From contig JADBKE010000001.1 of NCBI GenBank assembly GCA_014896535.1, positions 1 through 64,000 of the forward strand: 64,000 nt of DNA. The letters are read 5' to 3'. Positions 9,080-18,456 of this stretch are shown piece by piece. The position numbers were made by a program, and so were the translations under genes. The notes beneath the pieces are model-generated. The model had not been told where the DNA came from and did not search any database. It worked only from the letters and a program-made list of their open reading frames with translations. Position 1 is the first letter of the stretch, and each line of letters begins with the position of its first letter. Source of the DNA: Candidatus Fermentithermobacillaceae bacterium. GTDB lineage: Bacteria > Bacillota > Sulfobacillia > Fermentithermobacillales > DUSS01.

Positions 9080-11111
9080 CCCTTACCACCTTCACTCCCT
9101 CTATGCGCGCCGACTGGTCGAGCTCCTCATAAGCCAGGCACACCACGTCCGGGACCACCCTTGATGCGATCTGATAAACCTGACTCCTCACCGCCGACGA
9201 ACTCAGGAACACCGGTCTTGAAACCCTCGTCTGGAGTTCCCTTCCGGCCTCCACCATCGCCTTCATGATCGCCGTCAATCTCTCCGGAGGCAGGGCCACG
9301 TAGGAACTACCGTCGACCCTCCTGGTCGCCTCCAGGATTTCCTTCTCCAGGTCCGGGTCGATCGTAGCTACCGGATACGGGTCGCGGCCCGAAAGCCATT
9401 TGCGGGTGATGAGCCTGGACAGTCCTTGCCTCACCTTCGCGGTCACGTATTCCACATCCCGCGAAACCCTGGCCGCATCTCCCATGGTCTCGACTATGGA
9501 TACTAGGTCCTTTATGGGTATTCCTTCCCTCAAAAGATTCTGAAGAACTCTTTGCACTTCCCCCACGCTCAACAGGTTTGGAACCAATTCATCCACGGCT
9601 ACCGCGTCTTCTGTCTTCACGAGATCGAGAAGCCGTTGAGTCTCCTGCCGGGTCAGGAGGTCTGCGGCATGTCTTTTCATGGTTTCGCTGAAGTGCGTCG
9701 CGATTACGGCGGAGGGCTCTATGACCGTATACCCTTTGAGCTCCGCTTCCTCCCTGGCGTCCCTGGGAATCCACACGGCGGGTAACCCAAACGTGGGGTC
9801 CTGACCTTTTATACCCGGTATCTCATCTTGGGCTGTTCCGAAAGCCATCGCCATGAGTCTGTCCGCATAAACCTCACCCCTGGCGACTTCGGCGCCCCGC
9901 AAGTTGATCACGTAAGTGTTGGGTCCGAGCTCACCGAAATTATCCCTCACCCTGACCATGGGTATCAGGATACCGAGTTCCGATGCGATCTGTCTCCTTA
10001 CCATAACGATCCTGTCCATCAGGTCGCCGCCCTGGGAGGGGTCGGCCAAGGGGAGGAGCCCTATGCCGAACTCTATCTCAAGGGGATCGACCTTTATGAG
10101 GGCCCTGGCCGCTTCGGGACTCTTGGTTTCCTCGAGCTTCCTCTGGGACTCCGCTTCCCTGAGGGTAGCCTCCTGCCTCATCTTGGCTCGTTCCACCGAA
10201 GACGATAAGAGGAGCCACACACCGCCGAGGCACAGGAGAGGAACGGTGGGCAAGCCCGGCACGAGGGCTAATCCGATCAACGCGAACCCGGTTATCCTCA
10301 GAGCGCGGGGGTCCGATGTGATTTGCCTAGTCACGTCGACGCCCAGGTTCTCCTGAGAGGCGCTTCTGGTCACGATTATTCCGGTGGCGACGGAGGTCAC
10401 CAGGGCCGGCAGTTGCGCCACGAGACCGTCTCCCACCGTCAGGAGAGCGAACCGATGCCAGGCCTCTTGCACGGTCAGGCCGTGCTGGAGGACGCCGACG
10501 GCGAATCCTCCCACCAGGTTTATCACCGTGATGATGAGCCCGGCCACGGCGTCTCCTTTGACGAACTTGACTGCGCCGTCCATAGCGCCGTAAAAGTCAG
10601 CTTCCCTCTGAACCTCGTCCCTTCTCCGCCTGGCCTCCTCTTCCGTGATCACCCCGGCGTTGAGGTCCGCATCTATGGACATTTGCTTGCCGGGCATGCC
10701 GTCCAAAGTAAACCTGGCGGCGACTTCGGCTACCCGTTCGGCGCCCTTCGTTATGACCACGAACTGGATGATTACGAGAATGAGGAACACGACTATTCCT
10801 ACAACCTCATTGCCTCCCACCACGAAGCGACCAAAAGCTTCGATGATGCGCCCCGCGTGGGCCTTCAGCAGTATCAAACGGGTAGATGACACATTCAGGG
10901 CCAGCCTGTACAGGGTCATCACCAGGAGTAGCGACGGGAATACCGAGAAATCCAGGGGCTCCTTGATGTACATGGTGAGAAGCAAGATCGCGATGGAAAG
11001 GCTGAAGTTCAGGGCCAGGAGGAGGTCCAGGACATACCAGGGCAAGGGGATCACCATGATGGCCACGACGAGCACTATGAGGATGGATGTAACCCCTTCC
11101 AGTCTCTTCAA
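9069..11111 (-). CDS. flhA: Flagellar export gate protein FlhA
   Basis: FlhA is the large export-gate component of the flagellar type III secretion apparatus. Residues 1-330 are membrane segments, with the FHIPEP-family stretch PSLLLVMTLYRLALNVSSTRLIL near residue 58 and a cytoplasmic loop, DGMPGKQMSIDADLNAG (about 137-155). The C-terminal half is the cytoplasmic ring domain that docks chaperone-substrate complexes. Length (680 aa) is normal. TTG start at 11111 follows GGGAGGGAC. Unlike most Firmicutes operons, flhF and flhG do not follow; pilZ does. Confidence 0.97.
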   Translation of the reverse strand: MKRLEGVTSILIVLVVAIMVIPLPWYVLDLLLALNFSLSIAILLLTMYIKEPLDFSVFPSLLLVMTLYRLALNVSSTRLILLKAHAGRIIEAFGRFVVGGNEVVGIVVFLILVIIQFVVITKGAERVAEVAARFTLDGMPGKQMSIDADLNAGVITEEEARRRRDEVQREADFYGAMDGAVKFVKGDAVAGLIITVINLVGGFAVGVLQHGLTVQEAWHRFALLTVGDGLVAQLPALVTSVATGIIVTRSASQENLGVDVTRQITSDPRALRITGFALIGLALVPGLPTVPLLCLGGVWLLLSSSVERAKMRQEATLREAESQRKLEETKSPEAARALIKVDPLEIEFGIGLLPLADPSQGGDLMDRIVMVRRQIASELGILIPMVRVRDNFGELGPNTYVINLRGAEVARGEVYADRLMAMAFGTAQDEIPGIKGQDPTFGLPAVWIPRDAREEAELKGYTVIEPSAVIATHFSETMKRHAADLLTRQETQRLLDLVKTEDAVAVDELVPNLLSVGEVQRVLQNLLREGIPIKDLVSIVETMGDAARVSRDVEYVTAKVRQGLSRLITRKWLSGRDPYPVATIDPDLEKEILEATRRVDGSSYVALPPERLTAIMKAMVEAGRELQTRVSRPVFLSSSAVRSQVYQIASRVVPDVVCLAYEELDQSARIEGVKVVRVET

Positions 11112-11147
11112 CTCCAGTCCCTCCCCGTGTCGCGAAAGCCTGGCACA

Positions 11148-12245
11148 CTATGCCAGCTTCCGGCCACGCTTCCTGTATACGTACGCCAGGACCTCGGCGA
11201 CGGCCTGGTAGAGCTCGGGTGGAACCTCTTCTCCGACGTCGGCGGCCCGGTAGAGCGCCTGAGCAAGGGGAGGATTCTCCACGACTTCCACTCCTGACTT
11301 CAGTGCCAGGTCGCGTATACGCAGGGCCAGATGATCAAGCCCTTTGGCCACGATCTCCGGCGCCCTCATGGTCTTCTCATCGTATTTCAGGGCCACCGCA
11401 TAGTGAGTCGGGTTGGTCACGACCACATCGGCCTCCGGCACTCTCTTCATCATGCGCCGCCGGGCTATGGCGCGCTGCCTGGCCCGGATGGCCGATTTGA
11501 CTTCCGGTTTCCCTTCAGTTTCCTTGAGTTCCTCTCTCAGCTCCCTCGGAGTCATCATGAGGCTCCGCTCGTTTTCCCACCACTGATATGCGAAGTCAAA
11601 CGCGCCCACCAGAACCAGCAACGCCGAACAGGTTAGCAGGACGTCCTTTACCGCATCTACAGCCAACATCACCGAATCCCGGACGTCCCGAACAACCAGC
11701 GCCCCGAGCTGGCCCCAGAGGCCTGACAAGACTTTCCAAGCACAAAACGATACCAGCGCGACTTTCACCACAGAGCGCAGAGAAGCCTCCAGCCCTCGCC
11801 TGGAAAAGAGCCTCCTGATTCCGGCCAGCGGATCTATCCTTTCGAGGTCAGGCATCACGAGGGATAAACGGAAGTTGACCCCGACCTGCACCGCCGCCAC
11901 CAGAGTCCCCGTCACGAGGGCGGCCAGGGCCACAGGCACCGTTGCGACGAAAGCCGTTACGAAAGTTTCCCGCAGGCACCACAGCGCCCACGAGACCCCG
12001 GGTTCGGCCGGCACATCCATGGAAAAGAAGGAACTCGTCTTCGCCGCCACGTACCTCGATATCGGCCCTCCGGCAAACACAAGAGAGACCACCCCGGCAA
12101 GAAGAGCCACGGCTTTCGTCAGTTCCTGGCTGGACGGAATCTGACCCCTTTCCCTCGCCTGCTGTCGACGCCTTTGCGTCGGCGGCTCTCGCTTTTCCTC
12201 GGCGAAAACTTGAAGATTGACGTACAGCAGGTCGGCGGCGGTCAC
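11148..12245 (-). CDS. flhB: Flagellar export switch protein FlhB
   Basis: FlhB switches export specificity from rod/hook to filament by autocleavage. It has four N-terminal membrane helices (about residues 30-210) and a cytoplasmic domain with the autocleavage motif NPTH in ADVVVTNPTHYAVALKY. The N-terminus has the family EEKREPPTQRRRQQARERGQ. The frame is open to 12524, but the upstream 93 codons are Arg/Gly-rich shadow of fliR. The GTG at 12245 overlaps the fliR stop as GTGA, giving 365 residues. The end of the protein is 36 bp before flhA. Confidence 0.96.
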   Translation of the reverse strand: MTAADLLYVNLQVFAEEKREPPTQRRRQQARERGQIPSSQELTKAVALLAGVVSLVFAGGPISRYVAAKTSSFFSMDVPAEPGVSWALWCLRETFVTAFVATVPVALAALVTGTLVAAVQVGVNFRLSLVMPDLERIDPLAGIRRLFSRRGLEASLRSVVKVALVSFCAWKVLSGLWGQLGALVVRDVRDSVMLAVDAVKDVLLTCSALLVLVGAFDFAYQWWENERSLMMTPRELREELKETEGKPEVKSAIRARQRAIARRRMMKRVPEADVVVTNPTHYAVALKYDEKTMRAPEIVAKGLDHLALRIRDLALKSGVEVVENPPLAQALYRAADVGEEVPPELYQAVAEVLAYVYRKRGRKLA

Positions 12246-13009
12246 CGGGCGAACACCCCCAGGAGCAGGTCTAGGAGCCTGGACATTTCCAGGACGACCT
12301 GCTGGCCGAAGGCCCCGTAGAAAGCCACGGATACGGCCAGGATTCCCAGCCCTATGAGGATCTTTATGGGTACTCCCACCACAAACACGTTCATCTGGGG
12401 AACCCCGTGAGAAATGACGCCCAAGGCGACATCCGTCACCAACATGGAGACCCACACCGGGGCCGACAACCCCAGAGCGATCCACAGCATCTCCCGGGCG
12501 CCCGCGAGCGCTGCGTGAGCCCATTCCACGGGAACGAAAGCCCCGCCGGCCGGAATCAGCTCGAAGGACCGCCGGAGCGCCCTCAAGAACAGGTGGTGAC
12601 CATCGAGTTCGAGAAAAACGAGGAGGACGAGAAGGTATTGCAGCGTCCCCAGCAGGGGCGCGGGCTGACCGTAGTGGGGGTCTACCACGTTGGCAATGCC
12701 GAATCCGATCTCCACGTCGGCAATGTGCCCCGCCATCTCAATGGCCGCCAGCACAAGGGTGCCCATGAATCCGATCACGATGCCAAACAACACTTCACCA
12801 AAAGCGGCCACCGCAAGTCCGGGGAGACCTTCGGGAACCGGAGCCCTGGGAACCACGTTCCACAAGAAGAACGCCGTCACAAGGCTCACCGTCACCTTGA
12901 TGGTCCACGGCACATACCTGGTGCCTAGGACGGGCGCGGTAACCAGAACACCGCCCGTCCTCAGGGCGATCCACAGAAACGGCATAACCAGGGCTATGTA
13001 CGACTCCAC
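12242..13009 (-). CDS. fliR: Flagellar export protein FliR
   Basis: FliR forms the FliPQR export pore with FliP and FliQ. The 255-residue hydrophobic protein has about six membrane segments and the family blocks RTGGVLVTAPVLGTRYVPW (residues 17-35), AEMAGHIADVEIGFGIANVVDP-like GQ region near 100, and PQMNVFVVGVPIKILIGL near 205. It is translationally coupled to flhB (GTGA overlap) and starts 43 bp after fliQ. Confidence 0.96.
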   Translation of the reverse strand: MESYIALVMPFLWIALRTGGVLVTAPVLGTRYVPWTIKVTVSLVTAFFLWNVVPRAPVPEGLPGLAVAAFGEVLFGIVIGFMGTLVLAAIEMAGHIADVEIGFGIANVVDPHYGQPAPLLGTLQYLLVLLVFLELDGHHLFLRALRRSFELIPAGGAFVPVEWAHAALAGAREMLWIALGLSAPVWVSMLVTDVALGVISHGVPQMNVFVVGVPIKILIGLGILAVSVAFYGAFGQQVVLEMSRLLDLLLGVFAR

Positions 13010-13052
13010 GTCCGGGCGTCCCCCCTTCCGGCGGCCCTCCTCCCGCAGACCT

Positions 13053-13319
13053 TCATCCTATCCCCGGAATCCTGGCGAACACTCTGGCCGCAAATTCCAC
13101 AACCATCCGCAACATCCACCCTCCGAAGACGAGGATGGCAATGAGGACGGCTACGATCTTGGGGACAAAAGTCAAGGTCTGCTCGTGTATCTGCGTTGTG
13201 GCTTGCAAGAAGGAGATGACGAGCCCCACCAGTACCGATACGGAAAGCATGGGAGCCGACACCAGCAAGGTTAGGAAGAGAGCTTCCCGCCCGAGTTTCA
13301 GCAATTCTTCCACGGCCAT
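13053..13319 (-). CDS. fliQ: Flagellar export protein FliQ
   Basis: This is an 88-residue protein with two membrane helices (about residues 15-38 and 50-75) separated by the conserved QATTQIHEQTLTFVPKIVAV. It is the small subunit of the FliPQR gate. Size and motif are standard. It lies between the fliO/P fusion and fliR. Confidence 0.96.
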   Translation of the reverse strand: MAVEELLKLGREALFLTLLVSAPMLSVSVLVGLVISFLQATTQIHEQTLTFVPKIVAVLIAILVFGGWMLRMVVEFAARVFARIPGIG

Positions 13320-13337
13320 AACGTCATACCTCCAACT

Positions 13338-14531
13338 CTACTTGAAACTTTTCATGAGCGATTGGGCCAGAAGCCCCCAACCATCGACGAGCACGAACAG
13401 GAGAATCTTAAATGGCAACGAGATCAAGACCGGAGGGAGCATGAGCATCCCCATGGACATCAGGGTAGAAGCCACTATCATGTCGATCACGAGGAACGGA
13501 AGAAACAGCATAAACCCTATTTCGAAGGCGGTTTTCAGTTCGGAGATGACAAATGCGGGGGCGACCACGAATATGGACAGGTCCTCGGGTCCTGCCGGAG
13601 GATTTCCTCCCTGCATCTCCAGGAACAGCGCCAGATCCTTCTGCCTCGTCTGCCTCAACATGAAATCCCGGACGGGCACCACGCCCCGGTGCCACGCCTC
13701 CGTTGCGTCGATCTCGCCGCGAACGTAAGGCTGAATGGCCACTTGGTTCACCTGATTCCACACGGGAGCCATGATCAAAAAAGTCATGAGGAGGGCAAGT
13801 CCGATGAGTATTTGATTCGCCGGGGTCTGCTGGGTTCCCAACCCTGCCCTGAGGAAAGAGAACACCACGATTATCCTGGTAAACGAAGTGGTGAGTATCA
13901 GGATAGCGGGCGCCAGCGAAAGTACAGTCAGAACGGCAAGAATGCCCAGAGCCGACAGGAGACCGCCGCCCCCTCCTTCTCCCCCGATCCTTATCTCAAT
14001 GTTGGGAATGGGAAGCGGAGGAGCCCCGCCGGGCTGGCACGCACCGCTGCGGGGAAAGGTTGTAACCAGGAGGATCACCGCAGAGGCAAGAAATAAAGTT
14101 CCTTTTCCCTTGAGTCGCCTCCAGGAAGACCCAAGTTCCCTGCGGAGGGTGTCGAAAAAGGACGCACCGGGAACGCCCCTGTCGCTTTGCACATCCGAAC
14201 CGCCCGGGGAAGTCTCTTGTTCCGGGTTCCCAGAAGCAGGTTCTTCCACAGCATTCCCGTCCGCTTCACACGCTTCGTCTGAGCAACGGCCAAGACACGT
14301 GATCGAGTGATCCGTAACCCCGAGCAAAAGGCGTATTTGACCGAATCTGACCAGGCAGAGGAACCTCGTACCGCCCAGGCTGAGCGTTTCGAGGATGGCG
14401 AGTTCTTTAGCACCTCTTGTCCGGGGTCTCGAGCGTCCCGAGAGCCGCACCGTCACGTATGCTGCAGCGGAAAGAATCGCCAAGAAAATGAGGATTTTGA
14501 TCCACTCTAAGGTCATGGAATACGAGCTCAT
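13338..14531 (-). CDS. fliP: FliO-FliP fusion, flagellar export gate
   Basis: A single uninterrupted 397-residue frame joins two proteins that are normally separate. Residues 1-75 are FliO-like: one membrane helix (11-29), then ELAILETLSLGGTRFLCLVR and a short beta domain. An acidic, disordered linker (about 85-125) follows. A hydrophobic stretch at 145-160, ending near GAC, looks like the cleavable FliP signal peptide. From 190 on it is FliP, with LAPAILILTTSFTRIIVVFS, FLRAGLGTQQTPANQ and the C-terminal SMGMLMLPPVLISLPFKI. FliO assists assembly of the FliP ring, so fusion keeps partners together; the retained signal peptide could split them again after translation. A missing stop by sequencing error is the alternative. 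Confidence 0.9.
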   Translation of the reverse strand: MSSYSMTLEWIKILIFLAILSAAAYVTVRLSGRSRPRTRGAKELAILETLSLGGTRFLCLVRFGQIRLLLGVTDHSITCLGRCSDEACEADGNAVEEPASGNPEQETSPGGSDVQSDRGVPGASFFDTLRRELGSSWRRLKGKGTLFLASAVILLVTTFPRSGACQPGGAPPLPIPNIEIRIGGEGGGGGLLSALGILAVLTVLSLAPAILILTTSFTRIIVVFSFLRAGLGTQQTPANQILIGLALLMTFLIMAPVWNQVNQVAIQPYVRGEIDATEAWHRGVVPVRDFMLRQTRQKDLALFLEMQGGNPPAGPEDLSIFVVAPAFVISELKTAFEIGFMLFLPFLVIDMIVASTLMSMGMLMLPPVLISLPFKILLFVLVDGWGLLAQSLMKSFK

Positions 14532-14603
14532 CTCTAACCGCCGTCTCCGGCGGGTCCCCCCTTTGTCAGCTCGTCTCCGGATGTCAAGTCAATTTCTTGC
14601 CGG

Positions 14604-15248
14604 TTACCGGCTGCGTTCTTTTCTTGGCTTTGCAGTGCCCGAAACTATTTCCTGAATTCTCACGCCGAAGTTCTCGTCGAGGACAACTACCTCCCCCTTT
14701 GCAATCAGCTTTCCGTTAACCAAGACGTCCACCGGGTCCCCGGCGAGTTTCTCGAGTTCGATGACGGACCCGACGGTCAGGTTCAGGATGTCTCTCACGT
14801 AACACCGGGCCTTTCCCAGCTCCACCGTGACGGAGAGGGGCACGTCCAACAGGAGGTCCAGCCCTCCGATGGTAGTTTGAGAGGCGCCAGGCTCAGGGGT
14901 GAACTCCTCAAATACTGCGGGTCGAATCACCGGTCCGGCCGATTCTTCCCTGGGTTTATTGGCCTCGGAAGTTCTACCGGGGTCTCCGGGGTCATTTCCC
15001 CCCGACAGCAGGCTGGATATCAGCTTGTCCGCCTCTTCGTACACCGAAGAAGGAAGGTCCGGCTGTTCAGGAACGGGCGCGTCTCGTCTTCCGGAAACCT
15101 CCTCCGGCCGGGAAGCGAGCGCCTCGCTCTGCTCTTCCAGCACCTCATTATCCGTTTCGCCGAGACCGGTCTCGGGTTTAGCGACAATTCCGGACTCGTC
15201 AGCGGGCTTCAGCTTCTCGTTCCCTTCTGAGTTACCTCTTTCCATCAT
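14604..15248 (-). CDS. fliN: Flagellar motor switch protein FliN, long acidic N-terminus
   Basis: FliN forms the lower C-ring and takes part in switching. The C-terminal SpoA domain (about residues 130-205) shows [42 protein letters not shown] and [14 protein letters not shown]. The first 120 residues are Glu/Pro/Ser-rich and look disordered. This is not the CheC-like phosphatase domain found in FliY, so it is FliN rather than FliY. ATG at 15248 has AGGAGGTG seven bases upstream and is preferred over a GTG at 15254. It overlaps fliM by 17 bp. Confidence 0.92.
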   Translation of the reverse strand: MMERGNSEGNEKLKPADESGIVAKPETGLGETDNEVLEEQSEALASRPEEVSGRRDAPVPEQPDLPSSVYEEADKLISSLLSGGNDPGDPGRTSEANKPREESAGPVIRPAVFEEFTPEPGASQTTIGGLDLLLDVPLSVTVELGKARCYVRDILNLTVGSVIELEKLAGDPVDVLVNGKLIAKGEVVVLDENFGVRIQEIVSGTAKPRKERSR

Positions 15249-16242
15249 GGTCACCCACCTCCTTTGGCGCGCCTATTCGCTCCACGATTTTCACCGCAAG
15301 GTGATTTTTGACCCGTCCCACCTTTGCTCTGAACCTTGGCTCTCCCAGGATGTAAACGACAGCTTCTTTACCCGGAACGGTGTCAAGTTCGATAACGTCT
15401 CCAGGTTCTAGCGACAGCACTTCCTTCACCGTCAGGAGGGCCTCCCCAAGCCGTATAGAAAGGGGGATCTCTACGTCCTTGAAAGCTTCGAGCGCCTGGC
15501 CGGAATCACCGGACAACTCCTCCGTCTGGTATCTGGCGAACCATTGCCGCTGCGAAATCTTGGGCAGGATGGGTTCCAGCGTCACATAAGGCGTCACGAA
15601 CTCCAGCGTTCCGCTCTCTCCCCCGAAGCTCAATTGGACGGACACGGACAGAACTATCTCGTTGGGGGCCATCGCCTGCTGTATGAAGAGGGGGTTGGTT
15701 TCGATGGCCGATACGCTTATGGAGTACTTTCCGATGCCGAGGTCCTCGACGACCTGCGCGAAGAGGTCGAACATGGCACCGGCGACTTTTCGAAAGATAG
15801 TCATTTCGATGTCGGTGAGCTGTCTGGCCCTGATTCCGAGCTTTCCTTCTCCACCCAGGAGCCTGTCCACCATGGCTATGGCCATTTCCGGACCCATGCT
15901 CATGAGCACGGTGGAAGGGAGAGGCTTCCACTGCGCGGCGACCACACAGCAAGGGTCGGAAAGCCCGGATGAAAACTCCCCGTATGTGATCTGGTCCACC
16001 AGACTCACGGTGGTGTGCACAGCTTTGCGGAAAAAGGTGGACAAGAAAGCCGTAAGCTGGCGGGAAAAGTTGTCGTATATGAGCTGCATCCCCCGAAGAT
16101 GGTCGCGGGAAAACTTGTCGGGCCGCCTGAAGTCGTACACCCGCAACCTGGGCTTGGCTACGTAGGCACCCCCGGCTGCCTCGGGTTTGGGCATCAGGCT
16201 CTTTATGAGCTCTTCGATCTCTTTCTGCGATAGAGCGCTCAC
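15232..16242 (-). CDS. fliM: Flagellar motor switch protein FliM
   Basis: FliM links the rotor C-ring to CheY-P. The N-terminal CheY-binding peptide is present ([10 protein letters not shown], residues 4-13). The middle domain follows ([38 protein letters not shown]) and a C-terminal SpoA domain ([21 protein letters not shown]). Length (336 aa) is normal. Retention of the CheY peptide implies chemotaxis genes elsewhere in the genome, since none are in this operon. GTG start after GGGGGG. Confidence 0.96.
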   Translation of the reverse strand: MSALSQKEIEELIKSLMPKPEAAGGAYVAKPRLRVYDFRRPDKFSRDHLRGMQLIYDNFSRQLTAFLSTFFRKAVHTTVSLVDQITYGEFSSGLSDPCCVVAAQWKPLPSTVLMSMGPEMAIAMVDRLLGGEGKLGIRARQLTDIEMTIFRKVAGAMFDLFAQVVEDLGIGKYSISVSAIETNPLFIQQAMAPNEIVLSVSVQLSFGGESGTLEFVTPYVTLEPILPKISQRQWFARYQTEELSGDSGQALEAFKDVEIPLSIRLGEALLTVKEVLSLEPGDVIELDTVPGKEAVVYILGEPRFRAKVGRVKNHLAVKIVERIGAPKEVGDHDGKR

Positions 16243-16378
16243 ACTATCCCCCCTGTTCTACCGGGTTTCCCCCTGTGTTTGCCCGGTCTTGCCGCCTTCC
16301 GTCCAAGGCCCACCCCGTTCTGCCAGGACCCGCAGGGAGCCCTCCCTTCACGTCGGACCTACCCGGGCCTCCTCCTGG

Positions 16379-16801
16379 TCACTGAATGAGAAATTCCGAA
16401 AAATATACATTCTTTACAAGTCCGGCAAGCTTTTTATTAAGCCGTTCAACGAGGTCGGCCTGGAGATTCCTGAGACCGTCTTCGCCTACCAGTTCGTCGT
16501 AGGTCTTAGCCCTCAGAAGCGCATAAATGTCCGTCTTTATCTCAGCAGCTCTCTGCGAGACCAGGTTGGCTTTGCTACCGTCGTAAAGCTCAAGTTCAAT
16601 TTGCACCCTTATGAATCTGCCGGGGTCTTTGAGGTTCGTTACCATCAGGCCCAAGTTGTACATCCCGGGAACTGGTTCCGGACTGCGCGGGGCCGGCAGT
16701 CCTAGAAAGGGAAATCCGTACACCCTGGAAGCAACGGCATACCCAGCAACCGCCAGAGCCAGCAGCACGACCGCCACCAACAAACCCTGACCTTTCATCA
16801 T
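16379..16801 (-). CDS. fliL: Flagellar basal body protein FliL
   Basis: FliL is a single-pass membrane protein that surrounds stator units. It is 140 residues with a helix at 8-27 (LLVAVVLLALAVAGYAVA) and a periplasmic-side domain carrying the family features GLMVTNLKDPGRFIRVQIELEL, DIYALLRAKTYDELVGEDG and RLNKKLAGLVKNVYFSEFLIQ. It follows motB by 17 bp. The 136 bp between it and fliM contains no further gene that I can support. Confidence 0.93.
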   Translation of the reverse strand: MMKGQGLLVAVVLLALAVAGYAVASRVYGFPFLGLPAPRSPEPVPGMYNLGLMVTNLKDPGRFIRVQIELELYDGSKANLVSQRAAEIKTDIYALLRAKTYDELVGEDGLRNLQADLVERLNKKLAGLVKNVYFSEFLIQ

Positions 16802-16818
16802 CTCTTACCTCCCGTCGT

Positions 16819-17580
16819 CTACTTCCCGGTCTTCGCTTTTGGCACCTGACCTGCCAGCGACGGCCTCAAGAGCACCACGTCCACCCGCCTGTTCAGACGC
16901 CTTCCCTCTTCCGTATCGTTCGGGGCGATCGGGCGATATTCCCCGTACCCGACCGCCTCCAGCCGCTCCGGCGAAATTCCGTGCTTTTCGATGAAGTATC
17001 TCACCACCGTCGTGGCTCGGGCGGTGGAAAGTTCCCAGTTGGATGCGAACTGCGGGGTATGGATGGGTAAATTGCAGGTGTGACCTTCCACGCGAACGGG
17101 GTTAGAGGTGGTCCTCAACAGTTGAGCTACCTCGTCCAGAATTTGCCTGGCGTCCGGCCTCAGGTCCGCCTTGCCCAAGTCAAACAGCACCGTGTCGGCA
17201 AACCTGATTATGATGCCGCGCTCATCCATTGCGAGAGTGACCTTGTTACCCACTCCCGATTTTTCTAACTCCTTCTGAAAGCGCCCCAGATCCACCTCCA
17301 TTTGTCTCATTTCCATCTCCATGATGCGCTGCTGGAGGTCTTGAATATCGAGGGCCCCTGCGGGTTCCCCGGGTGCGGGTACCACGGCGCCGGGCATTAT
17401 GCCCAGAGCGCCCTGCAAAGATCCGAGCGCCATCTGGAACTTCTGGGCATTCAGAACCGACATGGCGAACAGAAGCACGAAGAAGCACAGGAGAAGCGTC
17501 GTCATGTCCGCGTAGGTAACGAGCCAGGGTTGCAGGTTTTCCTCTTCATCATTATTTTCTACCCTGAGGTGCCGGCTCAC
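16819..17580 (-). CDS. motB: Flagellar stator protein MotB
   Basis: MotB is the peptidoglycan-anchored stator subunit. A single helix near residues 20-42 contains the ion-binding Asp in TYADMTTLLLCFFVLLFAMS. The C-terminal OmpA-like domain (about 125-240) has VRVEGHTCNLPI and NWELSTARATTVVRYFIEKHGISPERLEAVGYGEYRP (continuous region). The LLLCFFVLL helix resembles sodium-type PomB/MotS more than proton-type MotB, but coupling ion cannot be settled from this alone. GTG start overlaps motA by 29 bp. Confidence 0.94.
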   Translation of the reverse strand: MSRHLRVENNDEEENLQPWLVTYADMTTLLLCFFVLLFAMSVLNAQKFQMALGSLQGALGIMPGAVVPAPGEPAGALDIQDLQQRIMEMEMRQMEVDLGRFQKELEKSGVGNKVTLAMDERGIIIRFADTVLFDLGKADLRPDARQILDEVAQLLRTTSNPVRVEGHTCNLPIHTPQFASNWELSTARATTVVRYFIEKHGISPERLEAVGYGEYRPIAPNDTEEGRRLNRRVDVVLLRPSLAGQVPKAKTGK

Positions 17581-18391
17581 CGCCCATCACCTCCCCCATG
17601 CCCGAAGGGCTTCTCCGAATCTCCTGGAGTTCGCCACGTTTTCTGGGCGACACGAAAGACATGAGTTTCTCCTGAACGATCCTGGGGTTATCTCCGGCCT
17701 GGATGGAAAGGACACCTTCAATTATGATTTCTTTGATCAGGACTTCTTCCTCACTGGCCTGTTTCAGTTTCTTGGCAATGGGCAAAAAACACAGGTTCGC
17801 CAGCACCGAGCCGTAGAACGTGGTCACGAGCGCGGTTGCCATGCCTGGACCGATTTGTTCGGGCTTGTCCAGCACGGTAAGCATCTGGATGAGACCGATG
17901 AGCGTCCCCAGCATTCCGAAGGCCGGGGCGAAGGCTCCCATCGTTTCAAACAATCTTTGCCCCACCTTGTGCCTGGACGAGAGAAAGGCGAGTTCCGTCT
18001 CGAGGATGCTCTTGACCAGCTCCTGGGTGGTGCCGTCTACCACGAGTCTGATACCTTTTTGCATGAACGGGTCTTCCAGCCTGTCCGCCTCGGCATCAAG
18101 GGCCAGGAGGCCCTCCCTCCTCGCTTTTTCGGCAAAAGAGACCAGAGTAGCGATGGTCTCCTTGACGTCTGCTTGTTTTCTGACCAATGCGTTCTTCGCC
18201 ACTTTCATCACATCGAGGAACGTGGAAAGGGAAAAGCTCATCAGAGTCGCGGCAAGCGTGCCTCCCACCGTGATGGCGACGGAAGGCGGATCCCAGAAAA
18301 CCCGCAGATTCCCGCCTTGCAGCAGCGCCCACCCCAGAAGGATCACACCGGCCAGTATCCCCGCTACAGTGGCTCTATCCAATTGGCCCAC
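17552..18391 (-). CDS. motA: Flagellar stator protein MotA
   Basis: MotA is the four-helix stator subunit that pushes on FliG. It is 279 residues: helices near 8-24, 38-55, 150-172 and 185-205, with the large cytoplasmic loop (about 60-150) containing DVKETIATLVSFAEKARREGLLALD. The conserved PAFGMLGTLIGLIQML and MATALVTTFYGSVLANL mark helices 3 and 4. It lies 65 bp after flgE and overlaps motB. Confidence 0.95.
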   Translation of the reverse strand: MGQLDRATVAGILAGVILLGWALLQGGNLRVFWDPPSVAITVGGTLAATLMSFSLSTFLDVMKVAKNALVRKQADVKETIATLVSFAEKARREGLLALDAEADRLEDPFMQKGIRLVVDGTTQELVKSILETELAFLSSRHKVGQRLFETMGAFAPAFGMLGTLIGLIQMLTVLDKPEQIGPGMATALVTTFYGSVLANLCFLPIAKKLKQASEEEVLIKEIIIEGVLSIQAGDNPRIVQEKLMSFVSPRKRGELQEIRRSPSGMGEVMGGEPAPQGRK

Positions 18392-18456
18392 CTTCTCTCC
18401 GGTCTTTCGTCCGGGCCGGGGACCTCAGACCGCCGGCCCGGACCGTACCCCTAAGA

